From the NCBI GenBank assembly GCA_027604005.1, contig JADGJT010000061.1, positions 1 through 64,000 of the forward strand: a stretch of 64,000 bases of DNA, read 5' to 3'. Source of the stretch: Dinochytrium kinnereticum (Eukaryota > Chytridiomycota > Chytridiomycetes > Chytridiales > Chytridiaceae). Made by a program: the position numbers and the translations under genes. The notes under the pieces are model-generated. The model was not told the DNA's origin. It worked only from the letters and a program-made list of their open reading frames with translations, and did not search any database. This document shows, piece after piece, positions 11,225 to 22,500 of the stretch. Numbering within the stretch: position 1 is the first letter of the stretch; the number at the start of each line of letters is the position of its first letter.

Positions 11225-12941
11225 TCAATCGCTGTCGCTTCCGTACATGCCCAACGACACAATGGCCCCGCTTTGAGTGAGCACCGATGGGGTGGATGAA
11301 ATTGTCCCAGTATTTGGCATCGCCCTTGACTCCGTAATCTTGCCTTCGCTTCCATATCGTCTTGAAGCGGAGACATTCGCTCCGTCATCCCGCAAAACGG
11401 CGAAACCGGACCTTATCGCCTTTGGCACATCCAATGAGCCATTTTGAGAGTCCGATGAAGCAAGAGAGTCCTTCGAGACCATTTCTGCTTCGACTTTATT
11501 GGCCGAGGCGATGGCACCCTGAAGGTTGATGGCGAACGGGTCATTGCTCTTCTTGGTTGTTATCAACTCCAGTAGCCCTTGGGCAGTCTTGCTCTTTCCA
11601 GCAGATCCGTTTGCAGCTCCTATGACTGACCCAGTCCTCGGCCTTTTGAAGACTGTTGAGGAATGTACAGTCCGTTTGATATCGTCTTCTGATTTCGGTT
11701 CAGATGCTATATATGATACATAAATGATGTCAATGGAGCGTACAGCGAGTGAAAAATATGAAAAAACGACGGCGAAAAAAAATCCAACGGACCTTTAAAT
11801 GAGATCTGCTTCGCTTGAACTGCATCCTCGATTGATGCGGGTAAGATATCAAGCAGCAGTCCATGTTTATCCCGAATCGACTCAGCCTCCTTTGCAGCCA
11901 ATTCTCGGACCTTTTTTTCCGCCTAAAACCCAATCCGACACGAAGAACATCATTAGTAACAATTCATAAGTGCTGAACCACAAAAATGCCCCCCCCACCC
12001 TGAACTTTCTCCGAAGCTGCTGAGAGAGCGTGAAAGGGTCCTTCCACAATCTATCACTCGACTCTTGAAGTTGGCTAATGAGAGGCACAGAGTCCTTCGC
12101 CTTTCTCACATCTTCTTGCGCGTGTTCGAGCTTGTACATTGGGTCTTGCATCCGTTTCTTCTCCTCGTCATCTTGAGTTGATCGCGTGTTAGGTTTTTTT
12201 TCCTATGCCTCTTTCGAGCACCTACCGTTAAGCTCCATGGTTTCATTGTCCTTGGCATCAAACTCCTCTTCTCGTTTCTTTGCACCGCTGACAATAACAT
12301 ATTCGGTATTCTAAGAGCGTTCTGTTTGAGAAGGCTCCAGTTGATACTCAAGATAAATTATTAACCTTAGGGTCTGTGTGAATCTCGATATAGCTCGGAC
12401 ATAGGTGGCACTTCATCCGAAAACTCCATATTGGCGTGGAGTAGTACTTTCCAATCTTTTTCTTTTCAGCATTGTACCTCACGCCTGCATTCGCTCATCT
12501 CAGCTATGGCCAAAGAGCCCCAAACCACAAGAAAAACATTCATACCCTTTCCAATGTGTTTTTCGCATCCTGCGCACCAAATGCTGTAAGGCATCTCGAA
12601 TCTGTTTGAAGCCCATCAGCCGCCATACAATCAAATAACAACACAAGAATACATCAAATAGACAAACAAAACTAACCGAACGATCAAAATGCCTTGATCC
12701 AGCTTTCTAGCTCGATCCCGCAGCGGGTGCTGCCCCACATACTTATTGATGGATCCCTATTGCAGAAAAGCATCTCATTCAGCCCCTCATCCCTCCCACA
12801 AACCCCCCTCTAACCTTGGACGGGTCCCAATCTGGCGGATAGTACTTGTTCGTTGCTTTCCTTTCTATTACCCATAATGCAACCCCATCGTTAGCCCACG
12901 CACAGTCGCCACAGCGTCCATTTTATCAACCTACCAGCCAT
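11225..12941 (-). CDS. Splicing factor of the CWC16 family (CCDC130/Saf4)
   Basis: Nine exons (12935-12941, 12815-12864, 12677-12756, 12546-12601, 12366-12484, 12226-12310, 11999-12171, 11793-11922, 11225-11706) encode 393 residues. The N-terminus reads [19 protein letters not shown], then [19 protein letters not shown], the hallmark of CWC16 proteins. Two CxxC pairs follow ([10 protein letters not shown] and [13 protein letters not shown]), with the [11 protein letters not shown] and [10 protein letters not shown] blocks between and after them. The family comprises Yju2/CCDC94 and Saf4/CCDC130, spliceosome-associated factors. The [17 protein letters not shown] run and the following acidic segment fit the CCDC130 branch better. 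The C-terminal 160 residues are polar and poorly conserved. The first exon is only seven nucleotides (ATG GCT G). One donor is the unusual GTCCGT. The gene starts 63 bp from the divergent Gemin6-like gene. Confidence 0.93.
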
Positions 12942-13004
12942 GACAGTGCTTTTTTCTAATGTGACAAATTTCACCAGTGATGCAACAAGCTTGAAAAGGC
13001 GCAT
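12942..13004. promoter_or_regulatory. 63-bp divergent promoter region
   Basis: Only 63 bp separate the start codon of the minus-strand CCDC130/Saf4 gene from that of the plus-strand Gemin6-like gene. Both 5' leaders and any shared promoter elements must lie here or overlap the coding starts. I see no obvious TATA box. Both products act on pre-mRNA splicing or snRNPs, so shared regulation is plausible but unproven. Confidence 0.6.
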
Positions 13005-13483
13005 ATGGACAAGGATCTCACAGCTGCTGCGGAGCTCATTGGGAAACCTGTGATCCTTCACCTGGAGAAAGACGAAAAGCTACGCGGGAGACTGCTGAAC
13101 GTTGATCCGGTCTCAAGGGCGGTGTTTCTGCTGCTCCTCAAACCGCAAGTGGTGAGACCGTCAGGGACTTTGGTGAGGCTTACTTCTGATGGCCCTTCTT
13201 GCTTTATTATCACAAAGGAAGGTGACGATGCGAGTGATGAAGACGATGCCTCCGTGGATGATGATGGGAAGAGCGCAAAGGAAGACGCGGGGATGAGGAT
13301 GGCAGTGGTGATGGGAGATTCAATTCTCTCCATGCAACGTAAGTTCCATCTTCCCGTTCTTTCAGGTAGAACATCTCTTCTAAAAAGAAATCCAATGCCA
13401 TAGCCGACGAATTCTCTGACGAAGATCCTCTCGACATGTCGACGATCCTGAGCATTCTGCTCCCCCAACATCAGAAGCAATAA
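13005..13483 (+). CDS. Gemin6-like Sm-fold protein
   Basis: Two exons, 13005-13338 and 13404-13483, encode 137 residues across a 65-nt intron. The first ~50 residues (GKPVILHLEKDEKLRGRLLN, then VDPVSRAVFLLL) resemble the first strands of the Sm fold as found in Gemin6, where the DPVS-A motif after the third strand is characteristic. AVVMGDSILSM near residue 102 would be the closing Sm2-like strand. An acidic D/E/S-rich insert sits between them (about residues 75-93). Gemin6 pairs with Gemin7 in the SMN complex that loads Sm cores on snRNAs. The tail is short and acidic. The assignment rests on weak but patterned similarity; another Sm/LSm relative is possible. It is divergent from a splicing-factor gene and followed 65 bp later by MDM35. 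Confidence 0.55.
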
Positions 13484-13548
13484 TAATACTTTACCCCACA
13501 CATAAAAATTCATTTCCCAAAAAACGAGAAAAAAGTCTCCAGTTATCA

Positions 13549-13988
13549 ATGGCCTCCATCTCACCTGAATGCCTGGAGCTCAAGCAGCAATACGACGCTT
13601 GCTTTAACAAGTGGTATTCGGAAAAATTCCTAAAGGGAAAGGGCGGCGAAGACTGTGAGATCTTGTTCAAAAAGTATCGCGGTTGTGTTTGGGTAAGCAA
13701 CGAATCTGCAGAATCGTTTGCTGATGTTGCCTGGGTGGGGGAGATGAAAAAGAGGAGAAAAATAACAAAAAAAACAAACAAAACGTTGGGGTTTGGGCTA
13801 AGGAGAACGAATGGGCTTTTTTTGCATGCAATGAGATGTGGTTCTTTCTTGTTAACCGGCCGCCCTTTCCGTTTTCAACGGGTAAACAGACAGCTATCAA
13901 GGAAAAGAACATTGACAAGCTGATCAACGATGCGAGGCGGGAGAACCCATTTAAAGGCAACACATCATCCACCGATGGGTCAAAATGA
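13549..13988 (+). CDS. MDM35: Mdm35/TRIAP1, twin CX9C intermembrane-space protein
   Basis: Two exons, 13549-13692 and 13890-13988, encode 80 residues. Twin CX9C motifs are clear: C8-x9-C18 and C36-x9-C46, linked by FNKWYSEKFLKGKGG, which matches Mdm35/TRIAP1 closely. The second exon supplies AIKEKNIDKLI, the conserved tail after the second motif. Mdm35 folds through the Mia40 route in the mitochondrial intermembrane space. It stabilises Ups/PRELI lipid-transfer proteins that carry phosphatidic acid and phosphatidylserine. Length is normal. The 197-nt intron is phase 0. No presequence is present, as expected for a Mia40 substrate. It converges with the GCP5 gene, whose stop codon lies 373 bp away. 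Confidence 0.93.
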
Positions 13989-14361
13989 GCGTCATCCAAC
14001 ACCTCGACCCACCCTTTCTGAAATCAAAATCACCAGCATCGTATCCTTCGGGTCCAAGATATCTGCACGTTCATGAAACGCTCATACATGGATTTTAGTG
14101 ATCATGTTAACTGGCTTCTCGGATTAAGCGGCCACACTCTTCCTGTTTTTCTCCACAATGGGCCCTTTGCCGATCCTGTTTCCACATGAGACGCAACAGC
14201 GGCCAGAAAACGATCGAATGCGACACTGTTTTTCTACATCATGCTTGGCGGTTTATTTTCATTTACACAATGCTTTTCGCCAACGATCTCTATACATCTT
14301 GAAAATAAATAAACAATGTGGGAGAAAGCAGAATGGACATCTTTGAAGAAGTCTGTCCTCC
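13989..14361. other. Convergent intergenic, MDM35 / GCP5
   Basis: This 373-bp tail-to-tail region should carry both 3' ends. A/T-rich stretches with AATAAA-like hexamers (for example AAAATAAATAAA near 14300) may serve polyadenylation. No gene is seen. Confidence 0.5.
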
Positions 14362-17300
14362 TCAAAATAGGTACGGGACTACAACATTGCAAAAATAGGT
14401 TGGAGTTAGATAAAACGGCACCGCGACTACGCGACAGTCCAAAGAAAGAGACCAAACAAGCCACACCCAAGCGAACAATAAGAGAGAAGAAAAAAAATTC
14501 CACTTACGCTCCTCACCACTCATACTCCCCATCAGCCTCAAAGAATCAGCAATAAACCTCCTCCGTTCCTGAAATCGTTCATAAAGCATCGGAAACCTCA
14601 TCTCAAACGCCAACGTCTCATGCAGATCCGTCGGGGGTGACGCCTTATTGTTGGACCGGGGGTCGCGCAATCTTCGGGTACGAAAGCGGGTTGTCGAAGA
14701 CTGTCTCTAAGTGAAAAACAAAAAAATGCAAAAAGAGGGTCAGATTAAGTATGCGGGGGTAGAAGGCGTGTATCAAAAAAGAGAAAAACACGCGGCTTGG
14801 AAAAGTCATACGAATGAACAAAAACTAAAACCCACACTCACCCCCCCATCCCCTCTCTCCAAATCCATCGCCCGACACATCTTCACAAATTCCAAACAGT
14901 CATCTAAACCTCCCCTAATGGCTTTCAAAAGCGATGACCCCGACTTTGACGTCAAAAAACATCGCTGAACCACCGTGGCGGCGAACACGTCATGATGGGA
15001 AATGATGTCGTCCATGGTGGTAAGGGTGGGAAGGGTGGAGGTAAATCGGTCCAAAACGGTCGTGGCGACCTGAATGAGAGGGGATGGAGGTAGGAAGAAG
15101 GGTAAAGTGAGTAGAAAGTATGCAGGAATAACATCAGACGAAACAGTATACGATGGCCACAAAAATGTATGAAACGATTATCGACTCAGCGAAAACAACT
15201 GCCCATCTACCTCCCCTGAACACAAACAAGAAAAGAAAAATCCCCTCTCACCGTCCTCCAAAAAAATTCAATCAAACCAACACAAAACGAGTTCATCGTC
15301 ATCCACATTCCTGCCCTGCGTCTTTCCGCACCTGGACATCTTTCAAACCCCCTCCCCCTTCCACCTGTCCAAACAAACCTTGTTATCTGGCGATGCACAT
15401 AAAACAATTGTAAATGGAAGCAGGATACAAGGTTATAGTTATAAAGGGATGCAGGGGTGGTAAGGGGGCTGAGCGGAAAGGTGAGCTGTGGCGTTTGTTG
15501 TTTGGAGGAGTGATTAATGAAAGAAGAGTTAAATTGGTTTGTCATGGTTCATTTTGACGAGTTGCAAAGGGTTTTATACAAAAGGAAGGCACATAGTTAG
15601 TTGCTTTTTTTGCCTATTCGAAACAGAAAGGGTAGCATTTTACCTCGCAAGTGATTCTTAATGACTCGAAAAACTTGACACTTCTCAAGGGCCCTGTAAC
15701 CTCCTCATTGAAAGCATAAGCAAACCCCTCCCCCTCCCCCTCCCCCTCTCCCTCCCCGAAAATCGCTTTATGAAACCCTCGATCCACAGCATACGGTTCC
15801 AACGATCCAGCCGAAATCTAACAAATAAAAGCAGATAAACCACTACCACACCAACATTTGGAGGGGAAAAAGCAAATGCAAGAAAACAGCCAAACCAAAC
15901 TTTTTTTTTAAAAAACAAAACAACAGCAAAAAAAAAACGAAACAAACAGCAACTCAACAAAGGGCAACCTAGTAAACTGGTATCGAAAAAGAAGATAATA
16001 ATAAAAAAAAATAAAAACACACGACTTCACTCACCATCCTTTCCAAAAAGTCACAAACCCCAACTATACCCGACCCGTCTCTCACCAAAAATGCTTTAGC
16101 AAGGTTCCGGAAGTGATATTCAAGCGGTTTTTTTGAGGACATACATATCCGATGCATCAGGTCTGTTTGAATGAGGCTGATGTGAGGAAGAAGGTCGCGT
16201 TGAAACTTCCGGCTGAAGGTAATGGGGAAGGGTTGGAGGATGTTCCAGTCTGTTTTCAAAAAAAAAAAAAAAATGAAGAAAGAAAGAAGGAAGGACATGA
16301 GGGCAGGGAAATGTGTGATTAGCAATCAGTGCTATTTTTTTAAATGTAAACAGGGGGGTTTTTAAATTTCATCTTGTTTTGTCATCTTCTTTGCAAGCAT
16401 TGCGTTCTAGAAAAATGCAGATTCGCAACTCACCGTCAACCTCCAACCCAAGATCCACGTCTCTCTCCTTCGCGATTCTCAGTTCCCGGATCTCAATTCT
16501 CCCAACCTCCATTTCAACCTCCATCTCTTTGAACAAAAACAACGGCTGACCTTCCTCCGCCCTTTTGAGTCCATTCTCATCAATTGCCTCCTTCCTCGCT
16601 TCTACCTCTCTATCAAGAAAATCCCCAATGAGGTGAATTGAAGAAGAAGAATCTTGAGGGGTTTCGATGGTATTGATAAAGTTTTCGAACAGTGTTTGAC
16701 TGTTTTGAGCCAACTCGAAAGCCTATTTTTGGTTTTGTAAATGAACAGAGAGCTTGATCAGGCCTTTATCTAATTTCTTTCATAGGGTGATTTATGCAAT
16801 TGGCTTACCCTCACAGGATCGAGATGTCGTAAAAGGTCCATACACTTTCCTCCTATCAATATACTCTCGATAACCCCTTTCAGAATTCGTGGAACCTTTT
16901 CAAGAACCCTGTACCGAGTCTGCCAAAACTCTATATCCGAGAAGGTCACAGTGGAGTTTCTAAATGAAAAAAACCAAAAAAGAAAACAAGAGATGCGAGA
17001 GGAAGAGAGTCGTCGAATTAGAGTACAAGAAAGAAAAAACAGTAACAACAAACCCACGACTGATTTAATAAGAATAAATAGAAAATAACGAAAAAAATAA
17101 TAACACAATCCGGAAACGAACCTCTCTATACACAACCCAATCACCTCACAACCCCCAACAACACGATTGCCACCAAACCACCTGCCAAACTCAGAAAAGC
17201 AAGGTCTAATAACCTCCCCCAGCAACCCCCTAAATATGACCTCCCTCCTTCCCGCTCCGCCCCTTAATACCTCCTCAAAAATCTTATCCAAAATCAAAAG

Positions 17301-19066
17301 CGCTAAATCATCTCCCTCACAAGCAGTCCTATCCGCTACCGCCTTGGCAATTCCAGATTGATTTAAAAACGAGTCTAGCTCCTGAATTGCGTAGGACTTT
17401 GTGGACAGGTCGTGAAGGAAGGAGAGAAGGGTTGAGGGTGTAGGGAGGTTCTGAGTGAAGTGCATAAGGTGGGTTCGGAGGACTGTTGCAAGCGTGTGAA
17501 GGATTGTATGAGGAAGGGTGGGGTTTGGGGTTTGGGGTGGAGATGTGGATCTTTCAAAGTTATTTTTTAAATTTTTGGTTGTTAATAGGGTTTATTTTAT
17601 AAATATTGGTATACCTCATGATAAAATATTCGAGTCTTTTAATCTTATTTCCGACTTCCGCGACGGGTTCAAGCATTCTCAACAGTGTGCGATGTGATGT
17701 GTGTTTCAATGACACGTTTGGCGTTGGCTGTTTTTAAAAGAAATTACATTACATCCTTTGCTTTATACAGAAGAAGAAAAAAAGTAATAACGATTTTACG
17801 GCCATTTTATGAAGCTTACGTGAATGTTACCGTCGTTATTGGAAGAAAAAATCTCTGAAGGAAAACCGGCGCAAACGGACAAACACTCGCGAAGGATATC
17901 GGACTCCGCGATGTAGATTGTTGGAGTGACAGGGACTGAGAAGAAGGCCCGGTTGGTGCTTTGCTCGGCTGCGAGAGCTGGGCCTATTTGGAGAGAAGAT
18001 AGATCCCGTGGTTATTGCTTTTTTTTTGCGCGAGATGAGTGAAAAGTAGATAAGATGCATACTAAGCGAGCTCGGATCATCAATAATGGACCCAAAATAG
18101 ATAGGATATGTAAGGTTTAGATCAGGACGAGGGCCAGTATGCTGACGCCAGTACTGAGTTGGGAGATAGGATCGCAACTCGTTCGCGTCCAGAATCAGAG
18201 AAAATGCGTCATCATCCTCCTCGTCGAGAAAAGTTTCCGAGACGTCAGAGACAAAAAGCGTCGTATCAGGATCCTGAGTCTCATCAGCAGTATTCTCATC
18301 CTTTTCCCATAAAGAGGAATATAATAAACCATGAGAATTCATTCCAAACCAGCCCTACGCAAAACTCACCGCCTGCGTGCCGACCTCTGCATCACTAGCA
18401 TCCGTTTCCCTATCAGTATCGTAAAAAGAGCTCTGTTCATCGTCCAGGCTACAGTTCCAATGATCTCCTTCTAACGGATCCTCTTGCACAATCAAGTCCC
18501 ACAATTCTGCAGTGGTCATCTCTGCACGATCGGGACGGGGCTCGTATTTTTCTTTCAAAGGTGATGAAGAGAGGAGAAGGAGGAGTTTCAGGACATCGTG
18601 AATCTACATATGTTATTTTGTTTGTTTCTGTTATTGAAAGGAAACGCTAATAATACGTATATGTGGGTGCTTACCCTGAAATCGTCAAATGAGGATTTCC
18701 GGATCGCAATGGCTCTTTTGAAAAGCGTCTTCAAGGAGTCTGCCTTGAGTGAGTCGCCAAACAGGTCAAACTTTTCGACCAGGCTGTGGGAAAGTGGCAT
18801 CAATAAAAAAACAAACAGGAACAAACAGGTTGCAAGACAGTGAAACGATGTGGATGCTGGGTTTTGGTCAACCACCCTTCATACGACGCCTCGACCTTTT
18901 TCTCGTCTGTTGAGGGATGCGCATGGACGGCAGAGAAAGCGGCCAAGGCAAATGCCGAGCAGGCATCAAAGTTTTCCTCGCCGGGCTGTGATGTTTTGCG
19001 GATGGTGTTAGCGAGCGCATGGTGGTGAAGAGGGAAGGGATGCAGCATGCCTTGAAAGCGGTGCAT
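14362..19066 (-). CDS. TUBGCP5: Gamma-tubulin complex component 5 (GCP5)
   Basis: Sixteen in-phase exons encode 999 residues: 18876-19066, 18675-18783, 18370-18603, 18063-18354, 17820-17983, 17615-17727, 17122-17550, 16809-16959, 16434-16722, 16035-16249, 15644-15817, 15379-15485, 15252-15339, 14842-15069, 14508-14706 and 14362-14378. Human GCP5 is of similar length. The N-terminal block (LVEKFDLFGDSLKADSLK, then HDVLKLLLLLSSSP and KEKYEPRP) and the acidic stretch after it match the GCP5 branch rather than GCP2/3. ESDILREC opens the GRIP1 domain; NSTVTFSDIEFWQTRY and VDRGFHKAIF belong to the GRIP1/GRIP2 region; LRSVKFFESLRITCE and TMDDIISHHDVF belong to GRIP2, the gamma-tubulin-binding half. 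The product nucleates microtubules within the gamma-tubulin ring complex. A GEGEGEGEG run near position 15730 comes from a CCCCTC-type DNA repeat. The last exon codes for only five residues. The start is the first in-frame ATG after a stop. Confidence 0.9.
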
Positions 19067-19588
19067 CGCTGGACCAGACGCAGGGTCAGCGATGTGATGA
19101 GGGGAGCAGCAGCAGCAGCAGCAGCAGCAGGTGAGGCAGAGGATGCAGCAGCGTGGGAAATGTTCTCACGCACTGTCATTTGCAGTGATAATCAATAATG
19201 ATATGACATGCGGTTGGTTGGTTGGTTACAGTAATTTGTTCAGTGTTATTTTGTTCAGTGCAGGTTAAATGTCCGAACATGTCCATGCATATTATTATTT
19301 ATTTTATTATTAATATGAAAAATAAGAATAATAATTTGTGCATTATTAATAATAATAAATAAATAATAAATTAATTATTATTATTATTATAACAAAAGAG
19401 GCGGAAGCACACCCAATAATAAAACTGACAACTCCGTTCGTGCCGTGTGTGATGATGATCAAGTGACTGATAATCGGCTGCTTTTATTCTCACACACACG
19501 CGAATCCACCTACTCATCCATCCATCCATCCATCCATCCTCTCTGGCTGATCCCAACCCAACGACCCCACCCCACCCACCACCGCACC
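19067..19588. promoter_or_regulatory. Divergent promoter region of GCP5 and acyl-CoA oxidase
   Basis: This 522-bp head-to-head region contains three simple-sequence tracts. There is an AGC trinucleotide run of about eight units (19105-19130), an AT-only-like tract of ATT/AAT units (about 19288-19392), and an ATCC tetranucleotide run (about 19513-19539) just upstream of the oxidase start. Promoters for both genes must be here. No other gene is present. Confidence 0.6.
19288..19392. repeat. AT-rich tract of ATT/AAT units
   Basis: About 105 bp are almost entirely A and T, built from irregular TTA, ATT and AAT trinucleotides (for example TTATTATTATTATTATAAC at the right end). It lies in the middle of a head-to-head promoter region. 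It may be a nucleosome-poor spacer or a degenerate microsatellite. Confidence 0.7.
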
Positions 19589-22500
19589 ATGCACAGGATC
19601 ACCGCTCTCACCGCCCATCTCTCTCGCAGCCTCACCGACCATGCCGTTGCTGCTCTCAACCACACCTCTGCCCATGCCGCTGAAGAGGTTGGACCTCCCC
19701 ATGCACATGATCTCTCGCTTCACATCCCTCCCTCGCTCAGCATTAACACTCAATCAAAGGACCCCGTGAGGCAGCCCATGCTTGACATTGCAAGGGAGCG
19801 AATGGCAACTTCATTCTCAATCAGGGACATGAGGGTTCTTCTGGACGGGGGAGACAAGCTGGCAAGGGCAAGGGTGAGTGATGAGTCTCCATGTTTTCTC
19901 AAACCAACTACTTCTCATATCATTTCCTTTGAAAGGAACTCGCCTACCTCCTCATCCAGCGCGATCCAATTCTCTCCTTTACCGATGGCCATCCTTTTGA
20001 TCTTACTCGTAAGGAGAGCCGTGAAAAGTGAGTTGATGATGACTTTCTCTTTTCATTTTCTTATTTGGGCTGACTGGTTTGGGCGAATAGAACCATGGCA
20101 CAGGTCCGCCGATTCGTAGAGATTCAGAGGTCATTGAAGGACGAGGATCTTAAAAAGGCGTTCTTTGTTGCCGTTTGGTAAGGGCTTGCACTCCATGTGC
20201 GTGCTGACTCTTTTCTCATCCAGTGAGCTTTCGGAGAGCTTGAACATGCGCTTGTATGTTCATGAAATGCTCTACAGAACTTCTATCGAGTTGTTTGGGA
20301 CTGAGGAGCAAAAGGCTAAGCTTCTTCCTGACGTTGAGAAGTACAATGTCATTGGGTCCTTTGCCATGGTGCGGTATTCTCCGTTGCTTTAATATCGTGT
20401 TTCCACACTCAACTAACTTATCCGCATCTTTTCTGCTTGTTAAGACTGAGCTTGGACATAGGTGGGCTATTGAATAACATGTTATTTCTCAAAGTTTATT
20501 GACAATGCCTTCCCTGTCCTCTTAGCTCCTCTCTCCGCGACCTCGAAACCACCGCTACCTTGGACCTCGAGACCGACGAATGGGTCATCCACAGCCCATC
20601 TCTTACCTCCACGAAATGGTGGATCGGCATGGTGGGCCAAACCGCCACACATACGGGTAAATCAGAATCCGAAACCCTTTCTTCAAACAAAGCATTGAGC
20701 TAACACAATCTCTCACCTCTCCTCCTTCCGCAAAATTATAGTCATGGTCTCTCAGACAGTAGTTAACCAAAAGAATATTGGCCTAAACTGGTTCATCCTG
20801 CCCCTTCGCGACCCTCAATCCGGTCGCTTGCTCCCCGGCATTACTTGTGGAGATATTGGAGCCAAAGCAGGGAGGAACGGGCTTGATAATGGGTGGATTC
20901 AGGTCACTCAGGCGAGGATCCCGAGGACGAATATGCTGATGAAGTGGTGTCAAGTCGACAAAGATGGTGGGGTTGTGGAGCCGCCGCATCCAGCTGTTGT
21001 GTGAGTTCTTTTCCTTTCTTTTCTTTCTGGGGGGCGGAGGTATATTGGCGTGCGGGCTTCCATTTCAGAGATTAAGGGAGTGCATTGTCCCATGGCGTTG
21101 AGTTGAATAAGGGACTAACGCCTGTATTCTCCACCTTTTTTTTATATTGTTGTCCAGGTATGCCACCCTTATCCCTGAACGACTCAGCGTTCTTCCTGGA
21201 ATTCGCAGCATGTGTGGTCAAGCCCTTACTATTGCTGCGCGATATGGAGTCGCCCGGAGGTAAAAGAAAAAAGGAGGGCTGTTTTTAAACTTTTCTTTCT
21301 CCTATACTTTTGAACTATAGGCAAGGAAGCACCAACCAGCAGATTATTGACTACCAAGCTCAGCAGGTTAATATCGTGCCTGCTGTTGCTGGAATCTATG
21401 TCTTGATTTTTGCGGAGAAGTGAGTTGGTTATTTATCGTTTTTATATCACTTTCAATATCGCTTTCCCTTAAATTCCGACAACAACCCTCCCTTCTTACA
21501 CGTTTTCTGCTGAAGTATCAACGCTCTCAGTTTTCCTAACCTACCCGCCTTTCTTAACCCCCCACCTTAAAAACCACACCATCAGAAAAGTCATGGCTTA
21601 TTGGCGTACCTGCCAAACTCTCGCCTCGGAAAACCCAATGGAATACATGACCTCCCTCCCTGATATTCACGCGGTTTCAGCAGGTATCAAAGCTGCAACC
21701 ACGTGGTGGGGTGCCTTTGTGCTTGAGAATTGTCGACGCGCTTGCGGTGGTCATGCCTACAGCGCTTACAATGCTATCGCGGGACATATTGGAGATTGGG
21801 GAGTTATGACAACGGGAGGGGGGGATAATTTCCCAATGGCGCAACAGTGTGCGGTGAGTCTCCTTTCTTTCTTTCATCGGAGGGGTTTGTAGAGTAGCTG
21901 TGCTTTTTCTGGGGAAAGGGGGATGATTGTCCTAAAGAAAACTGAAGAGGCTTTTTTGGTGTGAGGGGTTGTTGATGTAGTAGTGTTCAATGCCGTCAAC
22001 TTTCCCCCCCTTCTTCTTTTTCTATCTTACACCAACTCCTACCACAACGACATATCTAATTTCAATCCTTATCATTTTCTCATAGCGCTACGTTCTCTCC
22101 TGCGTTCAGCGTGGTATTAAAGGGAAGAAGAACGTGGGCTCAGCAAAGTTCCTTCAAAACGCTCCCGCTATTCTAAACCAGAAGGAGTTTGCATTTAAGT
22201 CGGCTGACTTTAAGAAACTTGAAACTTACGTGGACTTGTTTTCATATTTAATTGTGAAGATGGTGAGGGGATTTTTAAAGTTTTCGTTTGCTTTGTTTTT
22301 TTAAGATAGGTATTTAACAGCACCATTTTCGTTTTTTGCGCAGTCGGTGAGGATCAGCGCGAAACTTGCTGCGGTGGATAAATCTCGGTTTGATGACGTT
22401 TGGAATGCGAACATGGTTGAACTTATCCAGCTGAGGTATTGCCAGACTTCCCTATTTTTCCCCTTTACCCCCAAATCCCAAACATGCTTACTTCTCCTTT

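Noticed and set aside
18868..19179. An Ala-rich start (MTVRENISHAAASSASP) for GCP5
   Set aside because: It is in a different frame from the GCP5 N-terminal helices; the poly-Ala comes from an AGC repeat.
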